A program made the position numbers and the translations under genes. The notes under the pieces were generated by a model that saw nothing but the letters and a program-made list of their open reading frames with translations, ran no database searches and was not told the origin of the DNA. Positions 1 to 8,798 of a stretch of DNA of 64,000 nucleotides are shown here, piece by piece. Every line of letters starts with the position of its first letter. Positions within the stretch are counted from its first letter, which is position 1. Origin of the DNA: Pandoraea horticolens (GTDB taxonomy: Bacteria; Pseudomonadota; Gammaproteobacteria; Burkholderiales; Burkholderiaceae); the NCBI RefSeq assembly GCF_902459555.1, contig NZ_CABPSM010000001.1:723754-787753 (forward strand), in the 5' to 3' direction.

Positions 1-78
1 GTGCTGATCCTGATCGTCTTCGTGCAACTGGTGCAGACGTTCGGCGACTGGCTGGTGCGCCGTCTGAGCCATAAGTAA
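1..78 (+). CDS. metI: MetI-like methionine ABC transporter permease, 3' end only
   Basis: The window opens inside this gene; 25 codons and a TAA remain. The tail is hydrophobic, then has Q-x-x-GD and a basic end (RRLSHK), as expected for the last helix and cytoplasmic tail of MetI-type inner-membrane permeases. The identification rests mostly on the next gene, a MetQ-family binding protein 61 bp downstream on the same strand, which is the standard metN-metI-metQ order. The permease would carry D/L-methionine through the inner membrane, driven by MetN. The N-terminus and most of the protein lie outside the window. Confidence 0.75.
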   Translation: MLILIVFVQLVQTFGDWLVRRLSHK

Positions 79-139
79 TCACGTCCCCTATAACAACGTC
101 GCCGGCGAGCCGGCACTTCACTTACACGCGAGGTTTTCT

Positions 140-952
140 ATGCAACGTCGTACGATTTTCAAACTGCTGGCCGGTGTGGGTGCCGCTACGGTTTTCGCCA
201 CGCAATTCGCAGCGCCCGCCGCCGCAGCCGATGCCATCAACCTGAAGGTTGGCGTCACGGGCGGCCCGCACGCTCAGATCTTCGATGAAGTGAAGAAGGT
301 GGCAGCGAAGGACGGCCTGAACATCAAGGTCATCGAATTCAGCGACTACGTGCAGCCGAACGCCGCATTGTCGTCGGGCGATCTGGATGTGAACAGCTAC
401 CAGCACCAGCCGTACCTCGATGCCCAAGTGAAGGACCGTGGCTACAAGCTCGAGTCGATCGCCAAGACGGTGATCTTCCCGATGGGCATCTACTCGAAGA
501 AGCTCAAGTCGCTGGCCGATCTGAAGTCGGGCGACAAGGTGTCGCTGCCGAACGACCCGACCAATGGCGGCCGCGCGCTGCTGTTGCTGCAAAAGCAGGG
601 GCTGCTCAAATTGCGCGCCGACGCCGGTCTGAAGGCAACGCCGCTGGACGTGGTGGAGAACCCGAAGAAGCTGAAGTTCGTGGAATTGGACGCCGCACAA
701 CTGCCTCGCTCGCTCGACGATGTGGCCGTGGCCGTCATCAACACCAACTTCGCGATGGAAGCCGGTCTGAACCCGAAGCGTGATTCGCTTGCGATCGAAG
801 ACGCCAACGGTCCGTACGCCAATGTGCTTGTCATTCGCACGGCCGACAAGAACAAGCCCTGGGTGGCCAAGCTGATCAAGGCTTACCACTCGCCGGAAGT
901 GAAGGCATTCATCGAACAGAAGTTCGGCGGTTCGGTCGTCACGGCCTGGTAA
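140..952 (+). CDS. metQ: MetQ/NlpA-family methionine-binding protein
   Basis: This 270-residue protein is the periplasmic substrate-binding part of a methionine ABC transporter. It begins with a basic n-region (MQRRTIFKLL), a hydrophobic stretch and an AAPAAAADA cleavage region around residue 30. There is no lipobox cysteine, so it is predicted to be a soluble periplasmic protein rather than the NlpA-type lipoprotein of enterics. Family features follow: KVGVTGGPHAQI, the FSDYVQPNAAL segment, and the NSYQHQPYLD ligand-pocket segment. Length matches the family (260-275). It follows the metI end closely and is closed by an intrinsic terminator at 991-1027, so it is the last gene of its operon. 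Family assignment is firm; the exact substrate (D- or L-methionine) is inferred. Confidence 0.92.
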   Translation: MQRRTIFKLLAGVGAATVFATQFAAPAAAADAINLKVGVTGGPHAQIFDEVKKVAAKDGLNIKVIEFSDYVQPNAALSSGDLDVNSYQHQPYLDAQVKDRGYKLESIAKTVIFPMGIYSKKLKSLADLKSGDKVSLPNDPTNGGRALLLLQKQGLLKLRADAGLKATPLDVVENPKKLKFVELDAAQLPRSLDDVAVAVINTNFAMEAGLNPKRDSLAIEDANGPYANVLVIRTADKNKPWVAKLIKAYHSPEVKAFIEQKFGGSVVTAW

Positions 953-990
953 GTTTCGGGGGGGCGCTCCAGCGAATGGAGTCACCCTCA

Positions 991-1027
991 AAAAACGGCA
1001 ACGCTTTGCGGCGTTGCCGTTTTTTTT
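991..1027 (+). terminator. Intrinsic terminator after metQ
   Basis: A 9-bp GC-rich stem (CGGCAACGC at 996-1004 with GCGTTGCCG at 1011-1019), loop of six, then eight T residues (1020-1027). A-run on the 5' side means it could also stop transcription from the other strand. Confidence 0.9.
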
Positions 1028-1376
1028 CGTCCCCAAGCCAGCGGCGCATCCCGCTGGCGCGAGCATTCTCGTCAGGCGAGATGCCGGGGCGGGCGCATGG
1101 AGTCGGGATGTGTGGCAATTCCGGCACTGTCACGGTTCTGTCAAATAACGGCGATAGCCTGAGTGTCAACTAAAAGAGGGTGCCTGCGGGCACCGTCACA
1201 AGACGCGGACATGGGCCACAGAGCAGCTACCGCACGCGAAGCACGGGGAACACGGGTGAGACACTTCATCGGAGCGCACTTGCCTTCGGCGCGCCTATTC
1301 GCGCCCGACATATGCCCGCACAACGCATTGCGGTTTGCATGATGGCGGCGCACCGCACCGACTTACGGAGTCTCAG

Positions 1377-3269
1377 TTGAACCCTCCCCCGCCTGTCGCG
1401 ATACGTCCGTCGGAGCGCTTTGACATCCCCGGCGCTTCGCGCGATGCGAAATCCCCGTCTGCCAATTCTTCCGCGCCTTATGCCGCCCCCGACGAGAGCG
1501 TATTGCTCGCCGAGCTTTGCGAGGGTATCGGTCTGACCTGCGTGTTTCAACCGATTCTCGATTTCCGGACGTCGGAAATCGCCGGTTATGAGGGGCTGGT
1601 GCGAGGGCCCGCCGGCACGTCGATTCACTCGCCGATGGCGCTGTTTGCCGCCGGGCGCCGTCACGGCCTGATCGGTCCGCTCGAACTGGCCTGCCGCCGT
1701 GCGGTGCTGCGGGGGTTCGTCGAGCAGGATCTGCCGGAGCGTTTGTTCCTGAACATCGGTCCTGTCACCCGTGCGCAACCTGGCGGCGGTGTGATCGAAT
1801 CGCTGGGTCTCGACGAGACGTTTGCCATGCTCCAGTCGCTGCGCCTCGCGCCCGAGCGCGTGGTGCTCGAACTCACGGAGCATGCCCCCACCCTCGATCT
1901 TGCGAGCACGCGGGCATCGCTCACGGCCTATCGCGCGCTGGGTTTCGAGGTCGCGCTCGACGACATGGGCGAAGGCTACGCCAGCCTGAGACTGTGGTCC
2001 GAGTTGCGGCCCGATTACATCAAGATCGACCGGCATTTCGTGGACGGCATCGACACCGATACCCTTAAGCTCCAGTTCGTGCGCTCGATGCGCCAGATCG
2101 CGGAGACCAGTGGCACGCGAGTCATTGCAGAAGGCATCGAACACGCGGAAGAACTGCAAGTGGTGCGCGATCTCGGCATCTTCCTGGGTCAGGGGTATTT
2201 CATTGCACGCCCCGAAGCGCAGCCGCAACGCGCAATCACGGCCAACGTGCAAGATGTCGTGAACGAGCGCCGTGCCTATGTCCACCAGCAGCCGAGTCAA
2301 CTGGGCTCGGGTAACGTGACGCTCGAGCGCATCGCCGCCTATGTCGAACCTGCCTCGCCCGATACTCGTAGCGAAGACGTGGTAGCGCGTTTCGAGAGCG
2401 ACCCGGCGCTGGAGGTATTGCCGGTGGTCGAGCGTGATCGCGCGGTGGGACTGATCGGACGGGCCTCGCTCATCGGCCGGTTTGCCCGGCCCTTCACGCG
2501 CGAGCTTTACGGTCGCAAGCCATGCTCGGCCGTCATGGAGCCGCGCCCCCTCACGTTCGACAAGAGTGCGCGCATGGAAGACCTGAGCCGCATGATTGCC
2601 GAAGGGGCGAGCCGGCAGATTACGGCCGGTTTCATCGTGACGGATCAGGGGCGCTATTTCGGCGTGGCGCAGGGGCATGCCCTCATGCGCCACATTACTG
2701 ATATGCAGCTTGACGCGGCGCGTTACGCGAACCCGCTCACGCTGCTGCCGGGCAATGTGCCGATTGACGACTACATGGATCGCATGATCGGCGAGCGCCA
2801 ATCGTTCCATGCCTGCTATGTCGACCTCGACAACTTCAAGCCTTTTAACGATATGTTCGGCTACCGTCGCGGCGACGATCTGATTCAGCTCGTTGCGCGT
2901 GTGCTCATGGCCGTGCGCAATCCTGAGCGAGACTTCCTCGGGCACATCGGGGGCGACGACTTCCTGATTCTGTTCCGCAGTCCCGACTGGGAGGCGCGTT
3001 GCCGCGAAGCGCTCACGCGTTTCGGCGAGGCGGTGACGGAGTATTTCCATCCGGACCAGATTGCGGCTGGCGGGTTCGAGGCGGAAGATCGCCGTGGCAT
3101 GGTCATCTTCCACCCGATCACGAGCCTGTCGATTGGCGTGGTGGCTGTTACGCCCGAGAGCTTTCCCTCGCACGTGGAGGTTTCGGCCGCAGCGGCCGAT
3201 GCCAAGAAGATGGCCAAGCGTGCGCTCGGCAACAGCCTGTTCATCGAGCGCCGGCGCGCGCACCGGTGA
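1377..3269 (+). CDS. EAL-CBS-GGDEF cyclic-di-GMP signalling protein
   Basis: A cytosolic protein of about 630 residues that should make and/or break c-di-GMP. The start chosen is TTG 1377, because it sits 6-7 nt after a CGGAG ribosome site; an upstream in-frame TTG at 1335 lacks one. An EAL domain comes first (about residues 40-290): signature EGLVRG (EAL is EGL), then NIGP, ELTEHAP, the DDMGEGYASL loop, KID, IAEGIE and QGYF. Most metal and catalytic acidic residues look kept. A CBS-pair region follows (about 310-440), then a GGDEF domain with DLDNFKPFND and the active-site variant GGDDF. The RxxD inhibitory site five residues ahead of GGDDF is not present (PERD instead). No membrane helix or sensor domain is visible, so CBS domains are the probable ligand-sensing part. 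Which activity dominates cannot be read from sequence. Confidence 0.88.
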   Translation: MNPPPPVAIRPSERFDIPGASRDAKSPSANSSAPYAAPDESVLLAELCEGIGLTCVFQPILDFRTSEIAGYEGLVRGPAGTSIHSPMALFAAGRRHGLIGPLELACRRAVLRGFVEQDLPERLFLNIGPVTRAQPGGGVIESLGLDETFAMLQSLRLAPERVVLELTEHAPTLDLASTRASLTAYRALGFEVALDDMGEGYASLRLWSELRPDYIKIDRHFVDGIDTDTLKLQFVRSMRQIAETSGTRVIAEGIEHAEELQVVRDLGIFLGQGYFIARPEAQPQRAITANVQDVVNERRAYVHQQPSQLGSGNVTLERIAAYVEPASPDTRSEDVVARFESDPALEVLPVVERDRAVGLIGRASLIGRFARPFTRELYGRKPCSAVMEPRPLTFDKSARMEDLSRMIAEGASRQITAGFIVTDQGRYFGVAQGHALMRHITDMQLDAARYANPLTLLPGNVPIDDYMDRMIGERQSFHACYVDLDNFKPFNDMFGYRRGDDLIQLVARVLMAVRNPERDFLGHIGGDDFLILFRSPDWEARCREALTRFGEAVTEYFHPDQIAAGGFEAEDRRGMVIFHPITSLSIGVVAVTPESFPSHVEVSAAAADAKKMAKRALGNSLFIERRRAHR

Positions 3270-3404
3270 GCGCTGGGCAGAGCCTTGTATAAAAAAATGA
3301 AAACGGTCCGCTGGACGACCTCGCAATTAGCGCGGCGTCAGAGTTTGAGTGGAGAGTCGAGAAGCGGGGAAGGTGTCGGTGGAAGTGCTGAGAGCGTGGA
3401 GGGG

Positions 3405-3475
3405 GATGGACCGGGGCGCCTTTCTGCAGCGAGTTGGGTTTATGTCTGAGAGGCGGAAAGGGGCCCCGGTCCATC
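3405..3475. repeat. Long imperfect inverted repeat (20-bp arms)
   Basis: The arms at 3405-3424 and 3456-3475 match at 19 of 20 positions when one is reverse-complemented; the outer 13 bp (GATGGACCGGGGC) are perfect. The loop is 31 nt. It lies in a 276-bp intergenic stretch between the EAL gene and the converging permease pseudogene. There is no T-run, so it is not a classical intrinsic terminator. It could be a structured RNA or the remains of a small mobile element. Confidence 0.75.
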
Positions 3476-3545
3476 GGGGGGGAGGTGTTGAGGGCATCTC
3501 TCCGGACGCAAATTCTTCGTTAGAAGATGGGGTAACGTTGCGTGC

Positions 3546-4896
3546 TTAATGCGCGAGTGCGGGCATGCCCTCCATGTCGGCGGTGTCACGCTCACGTTCC
3601 TGGCTGAGGTACGGGGTGCGCCAGCCGGCCTTTACGCCCCAGTGATAGGAGGCGAGCGTCAACGACGCCACGATCACCATGTCCCAGCCATATGGCAGCA
3701 GGCCGATACCGCCGAATTCGTTGCTGCCGGTATACGAGCACAGCGCCACGACCACCAGCATGATGATCTGGCTGGCAAGCGGCCAGCGAGTCCCAGCCAC
3801 GGAAGAAGAACATGAAGACGAACGAGGTCGCCAGATTGAACCACATGGCCTGGCGCGGCACGCCGTACAGCGGATGCACGCGGCCGAAGATCTCGGGCAA
3901 GGTGCGATTTCGCTCCATGGCGTAGATCATGCGGCTCGTGGTGGCCCTATAGGTGGTGCCGGTGCCGCTCGGGCTAAGGAACGCGTCGAAGTACAGCACG
4001 ATAACGAGCCAGTTCAGGCCGAGCGCAATCGCCAGTTCGGCGAACGGCGAGCTGAAGCTCACCCTATGCCAGCCCCCCATTAGTTGCTCAGGCGAGAGTG
4101 CACCGATGAAGGCCACTTGCAGCAGCAAATAGATGACGGTCGCGAGCAGAATCGAGCCCGACCACCGCAAACGGGATGCTGCGGCCCGGATTGCGCGCTT
4201 CGCCCGCGAGGTTCACTGGACTCTGGAAGCCGTTGAACGCAAATACGATGCCCGACGTGGCGACTGCCGTCAGCACGGCCGACATACCGTTCGGCGCGAA
4301 ACCGCCGTGTTCCGCCAAAGTGAAGTTGCCCGGATGGAAGCCCGCGATCATCAGACCCGCAATCGTCAGGGCCGGAATCGCGAATTTGAACAGTGTGATC
4401 GCCGTATTGGCGCGTGCAAAGAGCTTCACGCCCCAATAGTTCAGCATGAAGTAGACGATGACGAGCAGCGCGGAGAGGGCAAGGCCGCCTGCGGTGAGCG
4501 GCCGTCCACGAACAGGTTATGCGCCCAGTCGTACGGCCACGTGCTCATGTACTGAATCGACGCTTCGGCCTCGATCGGAATCACCGACACGATGGCAATC
4601 CAGTTCGCCCAGGCGGCGATGAAGCCGACCAGACTGCCGTGTGAATAGCGGGAATAGCGGGAATAGCGCACCATGCCGCCCGACTCGGGGAACATCGCCC
4701 CAAGTTCGGCATAGGTGAGTGCAATGGCCAGAATGACGACAGCGCCGATAATCCAGGCGAAAAGGGCGGCAGGGCCAGCGATCTTGGCAGCCTTCCAGGC
4801 GCCGAACAGCCAGCCGGAGCCGATGATCGAGCCAAGACCGGTCAACATCAGGGCGAACGGCCCGATCAGGGCGCGGATCTCGGAGTGGGAATGTGC
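3546..4896 (-). pseudogene. APC-family amino acid permease, frameshifted and 5'-truncated
   Basis: Pieces of one amino-acid/polyamine transporter can be read in successive frames on the minus strand. Near 4850-4500 is the N-terminal part (GSIIGSGWLFGAWKAAK, the APC helix-1 signature, then YAELGAMFPESGGMVRYS). Around 4447-4150 come the middle helices, around 4170-3770 helices with AMERNRTLPE, and 3800-3546 the C-terminus ending GMPALAH. At least three frameshifts separate them (near 4500, 4170 and 3790). At the 5' end the frame runs into a TAG at 4897-4899 with no plausible start, so the beginning is also lost. It lies directly downstream of gabD on the same strand, so it probably imported GABA or a related amine for that dehydrogenase (inference). 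Several lesions in one gene amid intact neighbours argue for true decay rather than sequencing error. Confidence 0.85.
4643..4669. repeat. Three tandem 9-bp units inside the permease pseudogene
   Basis: GAATAGCGG is repeated three times (last base of the third copy differs), which on the minus strand adds repeated Tyr-Ser-Arg codons (YSRYSRYS) in the loop after the second helix. Being in multiples of three it keeps frame; it looks like slippage during decay of the gene. Confidence 0.85.
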
Positions 4897-4928
4897 CTAT
4901 TACAAATTATTAAAGGGTCAGATAGAAA

Positions 4929-6437
4929 TCACATTCCGGCAAAGCAGAGATACTTCATTTCAAGGTACTCGTCGATGCCGTATCTGGACCCTTCTCGACC
5001 CAGGCCTGACTGCTTGACCCCGCCGAAGGGGGCCACTTCGTTCGAGATCAGGCCGGTGTTGATGCCGACCATGCCGGCTTCGATGCCTTCGGCAACGCGC
5101 CAGACGCGTCCGACGTCACGGGCGAAGAAATATGACGCGAGGCCGAAGTCGGTGGCGTTGGCCAGACGAATACCGTCTGCTTCGTCCTTGAAGCGGAAGA
5201 CCGGCGCCAACGGACCGAACGTTTCCTCCTGCGCGACGAGCATGTCGGCGCTGGCATCGGCGACGACGGTCGGCTCGAAGAAGCGGCCATGCAGCACCTT
5301 GCCGCCGACCGTGACGCGGCCGCCCTTGGCGAGGGCGTCTTCGACGTGGCGCTTGACCTTCGCGACAGCGGCGTCTTCGATGAGCGGGCCGATCGCGACG
5401 CCCGGCTCGAAGCCGTTGCCCACGCGCAGCTTGCTCGCGGCGGCGCTGAGTTTTTCGACGAACGTGTCGTAGATGCCGTCTTGCGCGTAGATGCGGTTCG
5501 CGCATACGCATGTCTGCCCGGCATTGCGGAATTTGGACGCGATGCAGCCTTCAACGGCGGCGTCCACGTCGGCATCGTCGAAGACGAGGAACGGCGCGAG
5601 GCCGCCCAGTTCGAGTGCCACTTTCTTGATCGTCGGCGCGCATTGCGCCATGAGCTTCGCGCCGACCGGTGTCGATCCGGTGAAGGACAGGTGACGCACG
5701 CGCGGGCTCGACGTGAGCACGTTACCCACATCCGACGAGTTTTTCGACGTCACGACATTGAAGACGCCCTTGGGTAACCCGGCGCGGCGAGCGAGTTCGG
5801 CGAGCGCCAGGGCAGAGAGTGGGGTGAGGCGAGCGGGTTTGACCACGATCGTGCAGCCTGCCGCAATTGCCGGGGCAATCTTGCGTGTAATCATCGCGAT
5901 GGGGAAGTTCCAGGGCGTGATTGACGCGCATACCCCGATGGGCTGCTTGAGTACCAGCAGGCGCTTGCCGTTTTCAGGGGAACAGAGCACGTCGCCGTCG
6001 ATGCGTTTGGCCTCTTCGGCGAACCACTCGATGAACGACGCTCCGTAGGCGACTTCGCCTTTGGCTTCGGCCAGTGGCTTGCCTTGCTCGGCGGTCATGA
6101 TGGCGCCGAGGTCGTCCTGCGCCTGCATGATGAGGTCGAACCAGTGACGCATGATGCGGGCGCGCTCTTTGCCAGTCTTGCTGCGCCACTCGGGCAGCGC
6201 GATTTCGGCGGCGACCAGGGCGCGCTCGGTCTCCTTGACGCCCAGATCGGCGACCTGAGCGATCTGCGCGCCGGTGGCCGGGTCGTTGACGACAAAGGTC
6301 GCGTGGGAATCGGCGGGCGTCCAGTCGCCGTCAATATAGGCGTCGGACTTGAGCAGGTCGGGATCTTTCAGACGGGCCAGCGCCGGATGGACGCTGGTCC
6401 GTGTGCGCGAATGCGCGGATTGGCGGGGGGATGACAC
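4929..6437 (-). CDS. gabD: NAD(P)+-dependent succinate-semialdehyde dehydrogenase
   Basis: A 502-residue cytosolic aldehyde dehydrogenase that oxidises succinate semialdehyde to succinate, the last step of GABA breakdown. Catalytic Glu276 (ALELGG) and nucleophile Cys310 (NAGQTCVCANR) are in place, with the NAD-binding PWNFPI and FTGSTPVG motifs. The C-terminus (GVKQSGLGREGS, then EYLEMKYLC) is the typical GabD ending. The start is GTG 6437, preceded by AGGAG at an 8-nt spacing. The N-terminus is some 15 residues longer than usual. A decayed APC permease follows on the same strand, suggesting an old GABA uptake/use pair. GabD and the closely related glutarate-semialdehyde dehydrogenase DavD cannot be separated by sequence alone. 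Confidence 0.9.
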   Translation of the reverse strand: MSSPRQSAHSRTRTSVHPALARLKDPDLLKSDAYIDGDWTPADSHATFVVNDPATGAQIAQVADLGVKETERALVAAEIALPEWRSKTGKERARIMRHWFDLIMQAQDDLGAIMTAEQGKPLAEAKGEVAYGASFIEWFAEEAKRIDGDVLCSPENGKRLLVLKQPIGVCASITPWNFPIAMITRKIAPAIAAGCTIVVKPARLTPLSALALAELARRAGLPKGVFNVVTSKNSSDVGNVLTSSPRVRHLSFTGSTPVGAKLMAQCAPTIKKVALELGGLAPFLVFDDADVDAAVEGCIASKFRNAGQTCVCANRIYAQDGIYDTFVEKLSAAASKLRVGNGFEPGVAIGPLIEDAAVAKVKRHVEDALAKGGRVTVGGKVLHGRFFEPTVVADASADMLVAQEETFGPLAPVFRFKDEADGIRLANATDFGLASYFFARDVGRVWRVAEGIEAGMVGINTGLISNEVAPFGGVKQSGLGREGSRYGIDEYLEMKYLCFAGM

Positions 6438-6678
6438 GATCAGTTCTCCTCTCGATGACCGGGCAGCGCTGTCGGGCGGGGGCGCGCCGCTCGGGGGGCG
6501 GAAACGGATACGGCTTGTCGGGGTGTCGAGTGTCGGGTGTCAGCTTACTCCAATGCCGTGCGCCGTTTGTGACGCGTGAGCATCGGATAGGGGGATGCGG
6601 TGTCGAAGGGCGCTGCGCGCGCGATGCCGGCAGCCCGATGGCCGCCGGCGTATCGCGATCCGGCTCGCGTGGCCGGTC

Positions 6679-8229
6679 TTACAGGCCGAGATCCTTATAC
6701 AGAGCCGCCATGCGAGCCTCGACGTCGGCGGTCATTTCGATGGGACGCCCCCACTCGCGTGATGTCTCCCCGGGCCACTTGTTGGTCGCGTCGATGCCCA
6801 TCTTGGAGCCCAGTCCTGCTTTGGGCGAGGCGAAGTCGAGATAGTCGATGGGCGTCTGGTCGACGAGTGTAGTGTCGCGGGTCGGATCGACACGCGTGGT
6901 GATCGCCCAGATGACTTCCTTCCAGTCGCGGATATCGACGTCCTCGTCCACCACGACGATGAACTTCGTATACATGAACTGGCGCAGAAAACTCCACACG
7001 CCGAACATCACACGCTTGGCATGCCCCGGATAGGCCTTCTTCATTTGCACGATGGCCATCCGATAACTGCAACCCTCCGGCGGCAGATAGAAATCGGTGA
7101 TCTCGGGGAATTGCTTTTGCAGCAACGGGACGAACACTTCGTTGAGCGCCACGCCGAGCACGGCCGGCTCATCGGGCGGTTTGCCTGTGTACGTCGAGTG
7201 GTAGACGGCGTTGCGGCGCAGGGTGATGCGCTCGATCGTGAACACCGGGAACCACTCCTGCTCGTTGTAGTAGCCGGTGTGGTCGCCGTAAGGGCCTTCG
7301 AGCGCGTGGTCGTAACTTGCCGTCGCACCACGCGACGGCGGCGGCGGGGCGCCATCGGGTATGGCCCGCGCTTGCTCGGACGGATAAATGAAGCCCTCGA
7401 GCACGATCTCGGCGCGCGCGGGAACACGCAACGACTCCAGTCCCGGCGTCACGCACTTGGTCAACTCGGTACGGCTGCCGCGCAGCAGACCGGCAAACTG
7501 ATACTCGGACAGCGTATCGGGTACGGGGGTCACGGCGCCAAGCATGGTGGCCGGATCGGCGCCGAGCGCGACGGCAATCGGGAACGGCTTGCCGGGGTTC
7601 GCCAGCGCGAACTCGCGGAAATCGAGCGCGCCGCCACGGTGGGCGAGCCAGCGCATGATGACCTGATTGCGGCTGATGACTTGCTGGCGGTAGATGCCCA
7701 GGTTCTGACGTTTGCGATGGGGGCCTTTGGTAATCACCAGGCCCCATGTGATGAGCGGGGCGGCGTCGCCAGGCCAGCAAGTCTGAATCGGCAGGCGCGC
7801 GAGGTCGACGCCATTGCCTTCCCATACGATCTCCTGACACACCGGGCTGCTGACTTCCTTGGGCGCCATGTCCCAAACCGCCTTGGCCATGCCGAGCAGC
7901 TTGCCCGCGTCCTTTAGTCCGCGGGGGGGCTCGGGTTCCTTGAGTGTCGAGAGAAGGCGGCCGATGTCGCGCAGCGAACCCAGGGCGTTTTCGCCATTGT
8001 CGATGCCCATGCTGAGCGCCACTCGTTCAGGGGTGCCAAATAAGTTGGCAAGCACCGGCATGTCGTAGCCTGTCGGCCGCTCAAACCACAGCGCAGGACC
8101 TGCCGCCTTGAGGACACGGTCGGCGAGTGCCGTCATCTCCAGCACCGGCGAAACCGGCACGTCCACGCGACGAAGCTGGCCGGATCGCTCCAGTTGCGCG
8201 GTGAAGTCACGAAGATCGAGATATTTCAT
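6679..8229 (-). CDS. ubiD: UbiD-type 4-hydroxy-3-polyprenylbenzoate decarboxylase
   Basis: A 516-residue protein of the UbiD family, which uses prenylated FMN made by UbiX to decarboxylate the ubiquinone precursor. The start is ATG 8229 ([14 protein letters not shown]); a TTG at 8247 is in frame but less likely. Family segments are present: [17 protein letters not shown] near the N-terminus, [13 protein letters not shown], the pocket segment [17 protein letters not shown] with its Glu, and the C-terminal [13 protein letters not shown]. Length is close to E. coli UbiD (497). It is monocistronic here, with about 240 bp before gabD. UbiX is not in the window. The role in ubiquinone synthesis is the usual one for this conserved single-copy form. 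Confidence 0.92.
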   Translation of the reverse strand: MKYLDLRDFTAQLERSGQLRRVDVPVSPVLEMTALADRVLKAAGPALWFERPTGYDMPVLANLFGTPERVALSMGIDNGENALGSLRDIGRLLSTLKEPEPPRGLKDAGKLLGMAKAVWDMAPKEVSSPVCQEIVWEGNGVDLARLPIQTCWPGDAAPLITWGLVITKGPHRKRQNLGIYRQQVISRNQVIMRWLAHRGGALDFREFALANPGKPFPIAVALGADPATMLGAVTPVPDTLSEYQFAGLLRGSRTELTKCVTPGLESLRVPARAEIVLEGFIYPSEQARAIPDGAPPPPSRGATASYDHALEGPYGDHTGYYNEQEWFPVFTIERITLRRNAVYHSTYTGKPPDEPAVLGVALNEVFVPLLQKQFPEITDFYLPPEGCSYRMAIVQMKKAYPGHAKRVMFGVWSFLRQFMYTKFIVVVDEDVDIRDWKEVIWAITTRVDPTRDTTLVDQTPIDYLDFASPKAGLGSKMGIDATNKWPGETSREWGRPIEMTADVEARMAALYKDLGL

Positions 8230-8426
8230 GAAACAAACCGTTACCAAAAATTTTTACGAATTTCCTACGTCCGGTGTAAACGGTCGTTTGAATTCGAAGA
8301 ATGTCAGGGTGGCACCCTTGTAAACGCAGGGTGAGGCAGGGCATTTTACCGGTCAAGGCTCCCGAACGTCACGGCAAAACAGTCGTTACAAATTACTTTT
8401 AGTAATGTTTTTTACTGATAATAGTA

Positions 8427-8454
8427 TTGACGGTTTATATGTGGCTGCTACAAT
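8427..8454 (+). promoter_or_regulatory. Sigma70-type promoter for the transglycosylase
   Basis: TTGACG (8427-8432), 16-bp spacer, TACAAT (8449-8454). The predicted start near 8461 leaves a leader of about 335 nt before the ATG at 8799. Confidence 0.7.
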
Positions 8455-8460
8455 CCGCCC

Positions 8461-8797
8461 GTTGAATCCAGAAAGGCGGCTTCGATGACGGGTAGGCCAA
8501 CCCGCTCGAGCTTAGCGACAACTACAACATCGACGTGGATTTTCAGTGGCTGGTTTTCTCACCGAGGTCGGGAAACCAGTGTTTTAGGAAGCAGCGCGAG
8601 CGATAGCTCGTCAGCGCCGGAGACCTGAACAGGTCGGCGCGCTGCGGCGGTAGCGGCATCGTCAATGACAAACGCGATGCACCGTCTCGTTCCATATGCC
8701 GTAGATGAGCAATTAACGGGATGCCTGGCGGGCATGCTGGCTCGTTTCCTTACGCCCCGGGGCCACCCCGTGGTGACGGCGTAACCGGAGTACGTAG
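8461..8797 (+). promoter_or_regulatory. Long structured 5' leader (candidate regulatory RNA) of the transglycosylase gene
   Basis: This 337-nt stretch without an ORF packs several strong stems. They are CGGGT/ACCCG (8489-8504), CTGGTTT/AAACCAG (8550-8579), CGAGC-GATA-GCTCG (8597-8610), a 10-bp hairpin GCGCCG..ACCT-GAAC-AGGT-CGGCGC (8614-8640) and GCATCG/CGATGC (8656-8680). A final stem TTACGCC/GGCGTAA (8750-8784) ends one base before the CGGAG ribosome site (8786-8790). An alternative stem GCAGCGC/GCGCTGC (8591-8597 with 8639-8645) would enclose the two central hairpins. This is what a riboswitch or RNA-controlled leader looks like, but it matches no class I can name. It was compared mentally with c-di-GMP, TPP, FMN and yybP-ykoY cores without success. 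Confidence 0.55.
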
Positions 8798-8798
8798 T

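Noticed and set aside
1266..3326. 686-codon minus-strand frame over the EAL-GGDEF gene
   Set aside because: Opposite strand has complete EAL and GGDEF motifs; this frame is Arg/His-rich shadow coding.
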